This document shows, piece by piece, positions 52,017-64,000 of a stretch of DNA of 64,000 nucleotides. The notes below the pieces were generated by a model. That model worked only from the letters and a program-made list of their open reading frames with translations. It was not told the DNA's origin and ran no database searches. Each line of letters starts with the position of its first letter. Position 1 is the first letter of the stretch. The translations under genes and the position numbers were made by a program. Origin of the DNA: Circinella minor (lineage: Eukaryota; Mucoromycota; Mucoromycetes; Mucorales; Lichtheimiaceae); contig JAEPRB010000023.1 in NCBI GenBank assembly GCA_016758965.1, positions 1 to 64,000 on the forward strand, written 5' to 3'.

Positions 52017-53981
52017 GGTTGGCAAATATTCTGGATAGTAATACAAAAAAATAAAATAGGTTCGTCCTTTAATTAGTACATATAATCGTTTCTATCCATC
52101 CATCCATCCGTTCATCTATTCATTCATCCATCCGATTTTTTTTTGTCGAGTCTATTCGTAATAATCGCTATCGTTTTCTATCATCTTTCTCCTTTTGTTC
52201 CATTTGATGTAATACCTTTTTACGCGTGAATAGAGAAGGAAGCAAAATTGTTGCTAATCCACGCTGCCTAGTAGCCGCCAACAGCCCCCGGGTCGGCACC
52301 GGACTTTCATTTAACTTATAGACCTGACAACAAATGGTTTTATTGTCCCTATCTTTTTTTTTCTCTACACCAAAAAAAAAAAACATATTCTCTTCAACCT
52401 TTGGTCAATCAAATTTCCATCTCACTTTAAATTTGGACATTATGAACCCTTATACTCACCGCAATGTTAATTGTTGCCATGAAAATTATATCTTAATTAC
52501 TGGACATTGTCTTATATTTAATAGAACACAGCTATACCAACTACGATAATAACGCGAAAGTTCCTGTGATTGTAATTGTCTTGTTTCTCTATAGTTGTCT
52601 ATTTAAAGCTATAATAAGGTGTTTGACAACCGTAACGTTTGAAAAAAAAAATTATTGAAGACATTAATATACGGGCATGTTCATATTGTAGATAAAATAT
52701 CATTAGCACTCTTGAACGGCGATGGTCATTGCTGTTTTTGTAAGCTACAAGGTGTTCAATATTATTTTACATATAACTAGCTTTGATTATTTAAATAACA
52801 TACATGTTACTTCTCTATAGCCAAATATCTATTATGACACTAATAACTTGCGGTTGTATGGGAACGAATATTATCTCTTATATTTTGAAATATCTGAATA
52901 GCAGTAGTATTATTGATATAAATATCTATATATAACGCACGGGCCACTATATTCCATTTAAACATCTTTCATCAATATACGACATACTGTACATCTCTGA
53001 TCCACTATATTTATCATAAATGAAAACTGGTTCTTAATACAAAAAACAACAATACATAATTTTTCAGCAGAAATATCTTAAGTATGTTATTGACGATATG
53101 GTAAATCAGTATCTAGTGGTGTCCACATTCAAATATAATATATAAGCCATAGAATATTATAATAGGTGGTTTTATTGATATCGTTTAATCCAATAGTAAA
53201 CAACGTGTTTAGTAAGTACGTATGTAAAATAAGTCACTCACACAAAGCACAAAGCCATTCTTTTAATGAATATATCAAAACAGATTATAGTATACGATTT
53301 TCTCCTTTTTTTTTACACCAAATACTATATATCATTTATATATATATAAATGTATTTTAATACTATGTAGCTATCTCATTCTATATAAACAGGAGTAAGT
53401 ATCACTATGTAACATTGCTTATATATATTGTTGTTATGTTATAACAGTGTGTACGTAAAATACAAGACCATATAGTCTAGATATCAAAGGGACACCCAGT
53501 ATCATAAGTCCATAACATTGGCAAAAATGCGCAATATACACAAAAGTATATACTATGGTCCAATGTAGATTTCATTGAGATAATTATTGCCAGCGTCATA
53601 TTTTATACCTTATTCATTGATATTTTGTACATATAAAAAGTAGTACATATTCTGAAAAAAAAAACATGGCAATACTTTTGTCTACATGTGTTAGCACATA
53701 TGCACTCCTTTACTACTATTAATTTTATACATATTCTGATAACATTAAAATAAATAATTGAGAATTAATGATTTTTTTTGGGGGGGATATATAAGATTGA
53801 ATAATACAGTACGTACACTTCTTTTCTTTATTGTCATTGCTATTCATATCACTGTATCTATTATTCTAAGAAACATGATTGGGCATTGAATCAATTACAA
53901 CCAAAACAAATCTCGTTAGATATATTTATAGAAATACGCTGTGAAAAAAGGAATAATAAGTCAATTGTCCATTGTCCATTG

Positions 53982-54018
<37 letters not shown>

Positions 54019-57000
54019 AAAGAATTCTCGCTTTTCCGGATACGTTTCAATCCATATAGTAATTTACTTACATGATCCACGAGACTGGAAAAGTCCTTTA
54101 AACATTTACGTAGTAAACTGGTTGAGTAATACCCCTTTTAAACTATTATTTTATTGTTATGTAGATGAGTAAAATTGATTACAAAAGAACGATAACACAA
54201 GGAACAAAAAAAAAGCATACAAAAACAATTTTTTTATATAGTAAAATCTTCACAAGATCAAAGGTCAACGTTGTACTGAAAGATCTACAATAACAATAGC
54301 CCAAAAAGGTTTAATTTAATGGTAGCTACAATAACAGCAACAGTACTTGACGCAGGATCAAATTATAGGCAATGAGTCATTTGGAAGAGCACCCGCGAGA
54401 AACTCAAAACTGAGCTGATGATCATCAGCAACCGGGATGTATGTTTTTATTCTCTTTTGATATACGTACCATCTTGTATTAACTTAAAGAGAGAAAATTA
54501 TATGCACCAAACGGAATAAAGTTACTAATTTTGTTTTATCTTCCTACTAATAGTAATAGAGTATATAAACAACAAAGTTTAATAAGTAGATCAGAGTATT
54601 AATATTACGTATATTTTTTTTGTTGGCTCTAAAAAATAAATGACTCACAAAAATATTGTTATACACAAGTCAAATAATAATTATACATTGTATGTATACA
54701 TAATCCAAAAAGAAACATTACCCGATTATTTTAGCAGTATACTAGGCATAATTATCAAAAGATGATGCTAATGTATATGGCAAGTAGAGAAAAATCAGAC
54801 TCTCTTCAAGTGGGAAAAGAGATTTTTTATTTCTTCTGATTAATTATACAACAGGCGATATTATAAGTGCGTACTACAGTGTCAGTAACAACAAGACACG
54901 CACAAAACTCCTTGTTCAACTTCGCTTGTAATTATTTGATGAAATTATGATCCTTCATTTATCTCTACTATAAACATTTGTATAAATATATAGTGAATTA
55001 AACTAAGTATTGTTTTAATAATGATAATAACGAAAAAAATCATGCAACAGGAAAAGATTAATGATTGTGTCACAATAACAATAGCAAAGCATTCATGGGT
55101 GCAGTACTAATAAAAGTTATAATTAAAAAAAGGAAGTTCACTGCTGCATTATTTTTAACCTGATTGGATTAATGTCACGGTTCATTAATCCTTCTACATT
55201 TTTAGTAAAATAATAATAAAAAAACGGGATCATTGCCATTTAAAAATATAAATCACAAACTTACCTTTACGATTGTGTTTCCGCGCAAACTTTAATGCTA
55301 CGTAGGATCGCATGTGTTCTTTCACTCTTCTTTGTTATTCATTCCGATATCAGTTATATATCATTACTTTTTTGGTTGTACGTAAACGAATGAAAATCAC
55401 TCGATTTTATCTTTGCTTCTTCTTTGTTCCATTCCCCTTTATTCAGGACTCCCCCTAATTTTTTTTTTATAATTCTTATTATTGGTTCGCTCACTGTATT
55501 CTTATTAATGCATGATTTCTAATTCAATAACAAAGAGTTATTTCAGGAACAAACAATATTAATTATACAATCAAAATGCCATTTATAACACTTGAATGTA
55601 AATATATTATTTACTATAAATAAAATAGTTAGACAAGGGAATATGGTTTACAGTAAATAATACTTGACAGTTTAAAGTATTTTGAAAAGAAAAAAGGGGT
55701 AATACGTATATGAAAGGAGAAAGAGTGATGTGCAACCTTGATAAAGTTAGCCTCTCAATTTTTTTTTTTTTGGTCGATCTTTTCACAGGATAAGAAAAAA
55801 AATCGTGCATTGATTGCGATACCTGAAATAGAACTATCTAGCTTTTTGACAAAAAAAAAAAACAACAAGACAACAACGCAATCTTTATTTCAGTCACAAA
55901 ATAAAACCTGTGTTTTAAAACAAATAATAAATATTTTGAGGGGAAGAAAAGATGATGCTTTACATCTTTTATTATTTCACGGTTCCTATTGTTGTTTATA
56001 TTCTATTGATAATTTTAATATGTAAAAAATACCAAAAATAATGTATTTGGTAATAAGTTCTAGGTAGCCTTACCACTTATTTTCCCGATGCAACAAAAAA
56101 AAAATAACAGCTGATGTATCACTAAACTGAGCCTAGTAAAAGTAGTTTACTCATAGTAGTGTAGTATGATTATTGAGAAAAGAATACTGCAATCTATCAT
56201 CAATATTATATATATCTCCTTACCACTTAGCTTTACTGCATCTTACATAAATACTCATCTTAATTCCCATCTAAACACTGTTCATAATTTTCCGTATATG
56301 TATTATCAGTTTATTCAAAACTACTCTTCGTTTTCATTATTGTAAAAACAGTCCATAGATATAATGATGATGTTTATTATTTCAAGTATATATATGGAAT
56401 TATTTTGATATGTACATAACAAGAAAAAGCATATCGTAATAACAACAATCAGAATAATGGTTTTTTTTTTTGTTTACTCGTGAGCCAAAATAAAGAATAT
56501 AAAGTAATTGTAAAAGTTTAATGGAAAGAAAAATTGCATCATCGGCCTTCGTCATCGGTACCTTTCTCATTCGTTTTCTTTAGTGAGTTGGCGTGGGGAA
56601 TAGTCATGGGGATAAAAGAAAAAACCAAAGAAAAGGGAAGTAAAATATCACAAGAGTGTTTCAGGCTCTCGTTGTTCTATTATTGCTGTTACACAGATAT
56701 CGCACCGGTCAATGCACCAATAGATAAAAAGATACAGCCTTTTTTTTTTTTTTTTTTTTTTTACTTTACTTTCAATGTTGATGATGATAATGGTGATGAG
56801 AATAAAAGTAAAATACATTTTTACATTAGAACAAATGCTAATAAGAAAAATCAAACCAGAAACGCGTACATATAAAATTACACCGTTTAAAATAAAATAG
56901 CTCCTATGAACTAAAATAAAAGCTGATAATAGAATATGACGCAAAAACTAATTCTGAATTGACTTGTACAAACCAAGGAGGATAATAAAGGTACCCGAAC

Positions 57001-58349
57001 CTTGTTGTAAATAACAAATAACAAGTTTTTTTTCCCAAATAGTACATAAACGGATAGATAGACAGCAAAATAACAAAGCAGCAAGTAGTATACGTAATGA
57101 CTGAAGTCTGTGCACAGAAAGAAGGGCTCTGTATTCCAATATAAAAATAACACAAACAATAATAAAGGAAACATGTAAGATCGTATCACTTTTTTGTATA
57201 AATACTATAATATATCATTAAAACATAATAAATAATAAATATCAATAAACTTTTTTCTGGTTCAAATAACAACAACAGAAAAAAAATAATAATAGATTTT
57301 ACAGATAAAATATTTTTGCTGCTACGTATTTTCCCTTCTGTATCACAGAAGGAGTTAGTACTATGTATATATAAACAATAGCTTTCTCCTTTAGGTTATA
57401 TCACAGTCTATGGTTGTTTTATTGAATTGAAAAAAAAAAAAAACTTTGTTACACTTATAGCAATAATTTATTAATTCAATTCATTTAAAAATGGATCCTT
57501 ACAACAAAAAGTTGTTCTTTGTGGATAGATTATATTTCTACATTTATTCAATATTTACAATAGCAAAATATGAGAAGAGTACGTGTGACAATCAAGATTC
57601 TTTATATTATATTACTACCTACAATCTTCCTCAGGATAATTGTGCCCGTGACAAGAAACAATAAATGATCATTCAAATGAATATGAGAGAAGTGATAGGA
57701 AAGAATAAAAGTAGCAGTTGATCTATTGTTGGCTAAAAATATGATAGATTTAAATCCATTCTTATTTTGTTCATAACTTAAAAAATAATAACGTGGTTTA
57801 TTTATATTAGACCACGACGACTATTCATCGTCATAATAATCATCATTTTTATTATATATCTCGAGCCCTTGGCAAAAGGAATCAATGTATGTGCTGCATA
57901 TTATGTATGTGTGACCTTAATTCACTTTATACTACAACAACCCTGTTCCCCCAGATCATTTCTCTTTCTTTTGTATCACCATTTCCTCTTTATTGTTGTA
58001 CGTACTTCTTTGTTTTCAACATGATTGTAAAAGTATATTAGTGTGTATCTTTTTTTTCTCATCTTCTCCTCCTCCCTCCCTCCCCCCACCATTTTCTTTT
58101 TCTCTTCTCCCACATTTAATAATCAACGGGTTTTGCGTGTAAAAAGCAAATTTTGCTAACCAATGAAATAGGATCCATTCTTCTACTTAATTACAAACTC
58201 CTTATGTATCAAATAATGTAAAAGGCTTGTTAACCCCCAGTTGAATAACTGTGCAATCCTATAAAAGGGAATGAAGCCGTGGGGAAAAAATAATAATAGT
58301 TGCTCAATATTCAAAAGAAAAAGGGGGTGTGGAAGAAAGGAAAAAAAGC

Positions 58350-58383
<34 letters not shown>

Positions 58384-58660
58384 GGGGGGAGAGGATAGAA
58401 ATGGATGGATGCCTTGGAGAGCCGATATGGGAATTTTTTTTTTAGTTGGTTACCCACATCCATGATGAGACCAGAAAATAATAATAATAATAATAAGTAT
58501 AGCCAAACAAAGACAAAAAGCGAGGGCGTTATTTTTTTTTCTTGATTTCTGATGGCAGTCTTGATAAGTGACGACATACACTTTATATAATCTTCACACA
58601 CAATAGGACATACACAATACATTTATATGTGTACACATGCACACTTCTACTCGCTCACCA

Positions 58661-58694
<34 letters not shown>

Positions 58695-58972
58695 TTTAAA
58701 GGATCTTTTACACCAATGTAAAAACCCCACAAGCCCAAAAATTCACAAATTAAGTCTAAGGATCTTTTTTTTTTTCTCTTCTTCTTTTTCTTTTGATATC
58801 TTCATATCTTCTACTTCTTTTTCTTTTCTCTTCCTTTTCTATCTCTCTCTCTCTCTTTCTTTCTTTCTTTTCCTTCCACTTTCTCATTTTATTATTTTAC
58901 TATCACATCCTTTTTATATTCAACTATTTTTGAAAATAAAAATAAAACCTTTTTGGTCTATTGCATGGCTTG
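52017..58972. other. 7-kb AT-rich intergenic desert
   Basis: No gene supported. The first 350 bp are the RPL17 promoter/leader, with a CATC repeat block (52092-52134) and a GC-rich patch (about 52258-52303). The remainder is AT-rich with many TACGTA sites, poly-A tracts (53986-54016, 58351-58381), (CA)n at about 58663-58691 and a 16-bp palindrome at 54414-54429. Short frames (53972-54172, 55738-56025, 56534-56875) carry homopolymers and no domain. A TATAAAAG at 58260-58267 may belong to the Ecl1-like gene. Confidence 0.55.
52122..52134 (-). promoter_or_regulatory. ATTCATCCATCCG element upstream of RPL17
   Basis: Identical to the 13-mer in RPS23 intron 1 (2400-2412) and embedded in the same kind of ATCC/ATCT repeat, about 105 bp upstream of the RPL17 start and probably within a 5' UTR intron. 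A shared ribosomal-protein control element is a hypothesis. Confidence 0.35.
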
Positions 58973-58973
58973 A
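58965..58973 (+). promoter_or_regulatory. Two-codon uORF overlapping the Ecl1-like start
   Basis: ATG-GCT-TGA encodes Met-Ala-stop, and the last base of its TGA is the first base of the main ATG (58973), giving TGATG. This is a textbook layout for termination-reinitiation. Whether the uORF lies in the mRNA depends on the unknown transcription start. Confidence 0.5.
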
Positions 58974-59594
58974 TGAGTGATCTTAACTGGTGCACATATT
59001 GTGACAATGCGGTGAATTCGTATTCTGTAAGTTAATAGATATTTCCTTTTTCTCAATCAGTGGTGGGATTAGTTTCCCTATAGTATTTCTAAATGGATTT
59101 AAATTTTTATAATATAGGATTCACTCTATTGTAGCGAATCTTGTCTAAAATCGGATGCTCTTCGTACGTATTATTAGATTGTCTCCATTAAATAACTGTA
59201 ATCATTATAAATTTCATATTTTAATACTGTATTTTTATTGTCGTTATTACTGTTAGGCAATCATCCGTTACTTGGATACGATTGGCATGAATTCGAAGAT
59301 TTTCCGAGACCTCATCCATCACCAGCATCATCCATCCCAATATCATCACAATCACATACATTATCATCCAATAAATCTGCATCTTTTTCAATTCATGCTC
59401 TTCCTTCGACAAATCCATCACCGGCCCTGACAGCAACAACAACATCATCATCATCATCATCTAGTAGTAGTGCAAGTAGTTCCCTTCGATCTGTCAGTTT
59501 GACAATGACTCCACCTAGTACGAAAAACCATAACAACCAAATAAAAAATTTTAACATCATAATTCCTTTTACATCCTCACTCGGACGAACTTAA
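58973..59594 (+). CDS. Ecl1-type life-span regulatory protein
   Basis: Three exons, 58973-59026, 59118-59163 and 59257-59594, join in phase to 145 aa. The N-terminus has the small zinc-binding signature of the Ecl1/life-span regulatory factor family: WCTYC (C-x2-C) and then LYCSESC (C-x3-C) about 16 residues later, followed by the conserved acidic/aromatic continuation (GYDWHEFEDF). The rest is Ser/Thr/Pro-rich with a poly-Ser tract. In fission yeast, Ecl1-family proteins are nutrient- and stationary-phase-responsive extenders of chronological life span; the role here is inferred. Both small introns lie in or right after the zinc motif, so no single frame shows the family. A two-codon uORF overlaps the start. 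Confidence 0.8.
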
Positions 59595-60100
59595 ATTGTT
59601 ACTTAATAACAATGACAACTCAAATATTTCATCCATTTGCTGCATTTATGATTGAAAAGAAAATATTCCGCTCACGACCATCTTTTTTTTTAAGAAAAAA
59701 AAATATATTCTTATATATAATTGACTCCCTTCTCTTATTGTTTTTTCAAAAAAACAAAAAAAAAACAAAAACAAAAAAACATCCTTGCATTATTTTTTAT
59801 TATACATAACTTATATCATTTTCTTTTTTAACAGGCATTTATTTCTTTTTTCTTTTTGTATTTTGAACTCTTTTTTTATCCATTTCTTTTAAACAAAAAA
59901 AAAAAACAGTAACCCTTCTTTTCTCCTTTATTGTAAATTTTTTCTTCATTTTCACACACATACTACTTTTTTTTTTCAATAATCATCAACCAAAAAAAGA
60001 GGACATTTATCCTATTTTTCCTATTTTTTGCTGGGCTTTAAAATAAAAAGCTTCAATACAGGATCTTCACTATTGCTTTATTTTCAACTTGGCGTAAGAC
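59595..60100. other. Low-complexity intergenic region
   Basis: Poly-A/poly-T-rich DNA after the Ecl1-like gene, presumably its 3' UTR and terminator. No gene. Confidence 0.55.
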
Positions 60101-61910
60101 CCCACTTCCATTTGGTCATGGGGAAATTTTAACTTAGGGCAAGATGAAAATAATAATGGCATTAGATGAATTTTATTCTAACATTCGGCGCTTTGATATA
60201 TTATTATGTGAAGTAACAACACAGTGTTTCATTGATTGTGGATCATGATAATTGATAGCCAGTAAAATTATAACGTAACTTACGTCAAAGAACTCTTACC
60301 ACTATTGATAAGGACACCAACAGCAGTGATATAAAAAAAATAGACATCTTCCCTTTTCAATTTTTTTTTGAAAGTATTGTGCTTCAAGCATATACACCAT
60401 TACTGTGCGCAGAAAAAAATTAGTCGACATGGAAAGGGTCCAGTACGATACCGCGTTGCCGTTTAGGGATGTGGAATTGATAAAGAACACGAAGAATTCA
60501 AGGAGAGCCCTTCAAAAGCATTCAAGCCTTATCATATTGTAGAAAGTGGATTAGATGAGTAAAGAGATCTAGTTTATTTGTTGTTCAATGGCTAGAACAT
60601 TAAATTCATCTGAAAAGATACATATCAATCGATTTACTCAGAATTTATTGAGCTGCACATTTCTTACAATAATATTAATCATGGTACAGTATGAAATATA
60701 GAAGCTGACGGACCAAAAGAGAGAGATAGACCGTGAACATATCTAACCAATGAAGCTGTAATAACTAGAAGTATGGTATAATTGACCAATCAAACCATTA
60801 TAAGTATCTTCATTTACATTGTTCGTGGTTTTTTAATCTCATATAATTATTAACAGAATCATACAGAAAATATAATGATATCTATACTGAGAAACTTTTT
60901 GGTTTAACTCAAAGTGTAACAATTAGTGCAATTCCAGCTACTCAGATCATTGTTATGCTTATACGTCTTGCTCATAATTACTGAAGACGCTCTACAAACG
61001 AAGAGCCGTATTCACCGAGTCAGGTGAAAAAAATCAAAAGAAAGTACACTAACAGTGATATAGTCCAACTTACTGTAACTTTATAAAATTTTTACGATGA
61101 TGGTTAACCAAAATAATCAAGGAAGCACAAAAATTGCTTTGGACCAATTCTGGTTTGACAATCACACAAAGTGGTTTGCATGAATATCTTGTAAAAAAGC
61201 GTGATCTTTAGATGAAAAGAATTACAAAAAATACTACATGTGCATCCATCGCCTGGAACTATTAAGAAGTGGATGGCCTGGGTATTGGTTATCAATAATG
61301 ATTTACATAGAGTTTAATTTTGCAAGTTGTGTATTTATTAATGAAGCGAAATTCGACCTACAAATTAAGCGTCTGTTTGGGTGGTCTAAAAAAGGTCAAC
61401 TAGCTAACGTAGTATATAACAGTCGTGGAATTAATAATTCTTTTCTTGTAGCTATTGCCACCCAACAAGTAGTGAGTATTTTCTTGGGAAAATCACAAGC
61501 TAATATAGTAGGCACCAAGACACGAAAATTATAAGGTGGTGAGCCAAGGATGGTATCAAGAGTTGGTACATGAACTACGTAACAATTTCGAACAAAAATT
61601 AAAGATCATAATGAGCATTTTGGAAAATAACGATATGAGTGGCATGATTTGTTAATATTGGCCATTGCAAAAATTTATTATGCAAAGAACGTAAAAGAAG
61701 CAGTTGAAGCCCATGAGTTCAAGATATTTAGTTAATCATATCGGAGAGTTTAATCAAAATTGCGGGCAGGAACCTTTCAACAAAAGAATATCCTTTCCCT
61801 CGGTGGGCCACTATAATATAGTTCAGCGCCCTTAATAGCTCCGGGTGATTGTCAGGGATGGATTAGGCACTCGGAAAAAAATTTCCCCGTGGCATATTAG
61901 GAGGAACCCA
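60101..61910 (+). mobile_element. Decayed Tc1/mariner (IS630-type) transposon
   Basis: Two inward-facing ends share GGGGAAATTTT (60120-60130) and its complement AAAATTTCCCC (61878-61888), with weaker similarity further out, consistent with terminal inverted repeats of an element of about 1.8 kb. Between them are scattered transposase remnants on the plus strand: a helix-turn-helix-like piece at 61149-61208 ending in a stop, and a DDE-domain piece at about 61316-61402. Stops and frame changes throughout show it cannot make a transposase. The exact ends and the TA target duplication are not resolved. Confidence 0.65.
61149..61534 (+). pseudogene. Tc1/mariner transposase remnant
   Basis: The first part reads LTITQSGLHEYLVKKRDL and then hits TAG (61209), matching the N-terminal HTH region of Tc1-type transposases. 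After a frame change, CVFINEAKFDLQIK and LFGWSKKGQ match the DDE_3 core block (consensus FIDExxF then GWSxKG). The catalytic Asp position is Asn (FINE instead of FIDE), so even the readable part would be inactive. The frame ends at 61534 and I could not follow the remaining DDE block. Confidence 0.7.
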
Positions 61911-62844
61911 ATCCTACACTTTTAAGTATTATATTTTGCTATAAATAACCGCATAACGAAATAAATATATGGTATCAAAGGACAAATGTCAAAGTAAAAT
62001 TCATTCAATGGTTAATCTTCAATTTTGACAGACGGTTAAACTAAAATCTAATTTAACCTGCACCTGCAGGCTTGTGGTCACTTCCTTGTGGTACATTGTG
62101 AATGGAAAGAGTATAAAGAGGAAGAGTGAGTGTATTAACTGATAAAAACCCAAAGAGGAAAAAGTTAAGCTGGTGAAAAATCAATAAAAGAAAAAAAAAG
62201 AAAGTGTAGAAAAGGAGTAAGCTGGAATGATGGAATCAAAGTAGGTTAAGAGAAAAGTGATACACTAGATAACTTGTTGGAAATGAAGGGGGAGAGGTGA
62301 AGCGGGTGCATAATTGGGATTTGGTTCATTTTCATGAAAGTCATCGTCAGGATGACTTAACTTAATAGGCGGTTATATGTTTATAACACAACAGAAATTT
62401 TTATAGAAAATATCAATCTCCTTTTAACAATACCACATCTGGTCGACTGACAATGCAGAACGCTACTTTGTATATTTATCATAAAGACTCAGCTGCTTCA
62501 AGCCACCACTGTTTTATGTTATAAAATTGAAGAACAAATAATTATACAAGAAAAAGTATCCACATAGTACAGTATTACGAGAAAGGGAATGGGGTAATTA
62601 TGGCTTTAACACTTTTTTTCTCGCAACCTGCATCCTCTTGTTGCCATAATGAGATTAGTTTAGTTATCCAATTGACCGTGTTTCCACGGACGTGGAGTGA
62701 AAAAGAGGTTTAAGAACACAGAAAACACAGCGTTATAACCAGCCATAAATTAGTTTTATATTCATAAAGGCCGTTTTTATCTCAAAAAAGAAAAATGGAG
62801 AAAAAGTATAACATGAGGTATCTTGTCGGCAAGTAGTAGTGCTG

Positions 62845-62883
<39 letters not shown>

Positions 62884-64000
62884 ACACATATATATATATA
62901 TGAGATACACAGTATTATCTACGTAATCAAAGCAGATCCACCATGGTGTAACTGCAGCCTGGTATTTAAAACTGCGGAAGGAATCGTATCCACTGAACCA
63001 GATTGTGCGTCAGGACGTTACACTATATTGTCGTCCAAGCAACTCATCAAAACGTCATAGAAGATGTTCATTAACCCTGACAACAAACATTGAAGATTGT
63101 ATGAAAGCAGCAGTGACCACCCGTCCTTTTCTTTTTAGGCGTTCTATATTGAGCTTGAAAAAACGCTTTTTGAATTTGTTTTGTCTGGTTCAAACTTAAT
63201 ATTTTTTATATAACTGTTCTGATATATAAAATAATAATAGCTTCAAAAAAGCGTGTTGTGCTTCGCATATTTTTCAAAGCTAGGTGTGAGTGAGAAGATA
63301 TAAAGAAAAGACCCATATTTTAGAGGGGGGAAATAAAGTAGGATGAAGAGGAAAGACTGGTTGAGAGTAGAGATTGAGCTGGATAATACGTAGAGGTAGG
63401 TAGTAGTGAACAAAGGGGAACAGACGATGGTGGAATTACTTAGATGGTTAGTCTTTTTTTTAACAAAAAAAATAGATGAGAATAGATAAGCTACTAATAT
63501 AATGATAACATTAGTGAAGTTATTGAATCTACATCCCTAGTATTCGGGTTTTTATGTTCTAAGCAAAGTAAAAAATCATTGGATATCGTTTGTTGATAAT
63601 CGATGGGTCGTTGCCATGACAAAGTGCATCAATATAGAAAATGAGTAAATTCGTTTGCTCCATAAATTAATCCAGTAATATCTTTTATATGGGTTGTGAG
63701 GTCGTTTTTAGTAATGCATTCAATTTAAAGAATATATAATCGAGAATTATATAAGAAACACTGAGTCGTACATGAGTATGGAGGCAAAATTATATGACAT
63801 GCTGGTGTGAAAGGTGATTGACTATTGCAGTACTATTACAGTTATTACAAGTAATGTCGGATCGACCATTTGACATCCATCCAAGTCACCATCGGAGCAG
63901 TAGACTTCGTTGATATTATGTCATGGGCAAGAAAACGATTGGGTCAATACCTCAGGTATCTCAGCAGCCACAGAGTATTTTTGCTTTGGTGTTGTTTTGG
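61911..64000. other. Intergenic region to the window end
   Basis: No gene supported. It contains (CA)n at about 62846-62887 flowing into (TA)n and scattered short frames (62839-63060, 63005-63199) without recognisable domains. A minus-strand open stretch at about 63923-64000 reaches the edge and may be the tail of a gene outside the window. Confidence 0.5.

Noticed and set aside
62839..63060. 73-aa frame after a CA repeat, containing PPWCNCSLVF
   Set aside because: The first part is microsatellite translation, and I cannot match the remainder to any family; possibly a decayed transposon piece.
63923..64000. Minus-strand open stretch at the right edge
   Set aside because: Only about 25 codons are visible, too few to decide between a gene end and chance.
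1..64000. CRISPR arrays, rRNA genes, tRNAs, bacterial operons
   Set aside because: I saw no regularly spaced repeats, no 5S/18S/28S-like blocks, no convincing tRNA B-box, and all genes are intron-bearing or eukaryotic in type. A tRNAscan or Rfam search would be decisive for RNA genes.

Overview
The window reads as nuclear DNA of a filamentous fungus, most probably a Mucoromycota/Mucorales-type species. It is very AT-rich, full of A/T homopolymers and simple repeats. Genes are split by short GT-AG introns (about 80-230 nt), and the proteins carry long Asn/Gln/Ser/Thr tracts. I joined exons by hand by matching phase and conserved family motifs across introns, and give the boundaries in each entry. 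The species assignment is inference.

Layout. 1-5,600 holds RPS23 (minus), which diverges from a TRIP4/Rqt4-type ribosome-quality-control zinc-finger protein (plus); the latter converges on a DNAJC30-like mitochondrial J-protein (minus). 8,050-9,746 is a GPI-anchor-type chitin deacetylase (minus). 14,530-16,529 is an HMG-box transcription factor. 17,215-17,271 is an assembly gap. 17,753-19,450 is a large diverged inverted repeat (fold-back structure). 19,895-22,277 is a BCS1-like AAA ATPase. 29,215-31,299 is a protein with an H2C2 integrase-type zinc-binding module. 32,205-38,445 is a PX-PH phospholipase D (minus), divergent from an importin-7/8-type karyopherin at 39,000-42,913. 45,106-45,369 is a small secreted cysteine-rich protein. 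46,126-50,816 is best modelled as one five-exon gene joining an F-box/LRR module to a long tryptophan-dotted disordered tail. 51,057-52,016 is RPL17 (minus). 58,973-59,594 is an Ecl1-type life-span regulator. 60,101-61,910 is a decayed Tc1/mariner (IS630-type DDE) transposon. The rest is AT-rich intergenic DNA, with deserts of about 7 kb at 22.3-29.2 kb and 52.0-59.0 kb.

The most notable observations are: two consecutive 6-nt microexons in the phospholipase D gene that rebuild the Ser-Pro-Glu-Leu-Tyr-Leu-Arg-Arg-Pro motif; the large inverted repeat; strong over-representation of the palindrome TACGTA between genes; the F-box/LRR to Trp/Gly-motif fusion; a GC-AG intron in RPL17; a two-codon uORF overlapping the Ecl1-like start as TGATG; and a 13-mer shared by the 5' regions of both ribosomal protein genes. 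I did not find a CRISPR array, rRNA gene, tRNA or bacterial-type operon. The genes are ordinary unlinked eukaryotic genes, and no single multi-gene system is evident.
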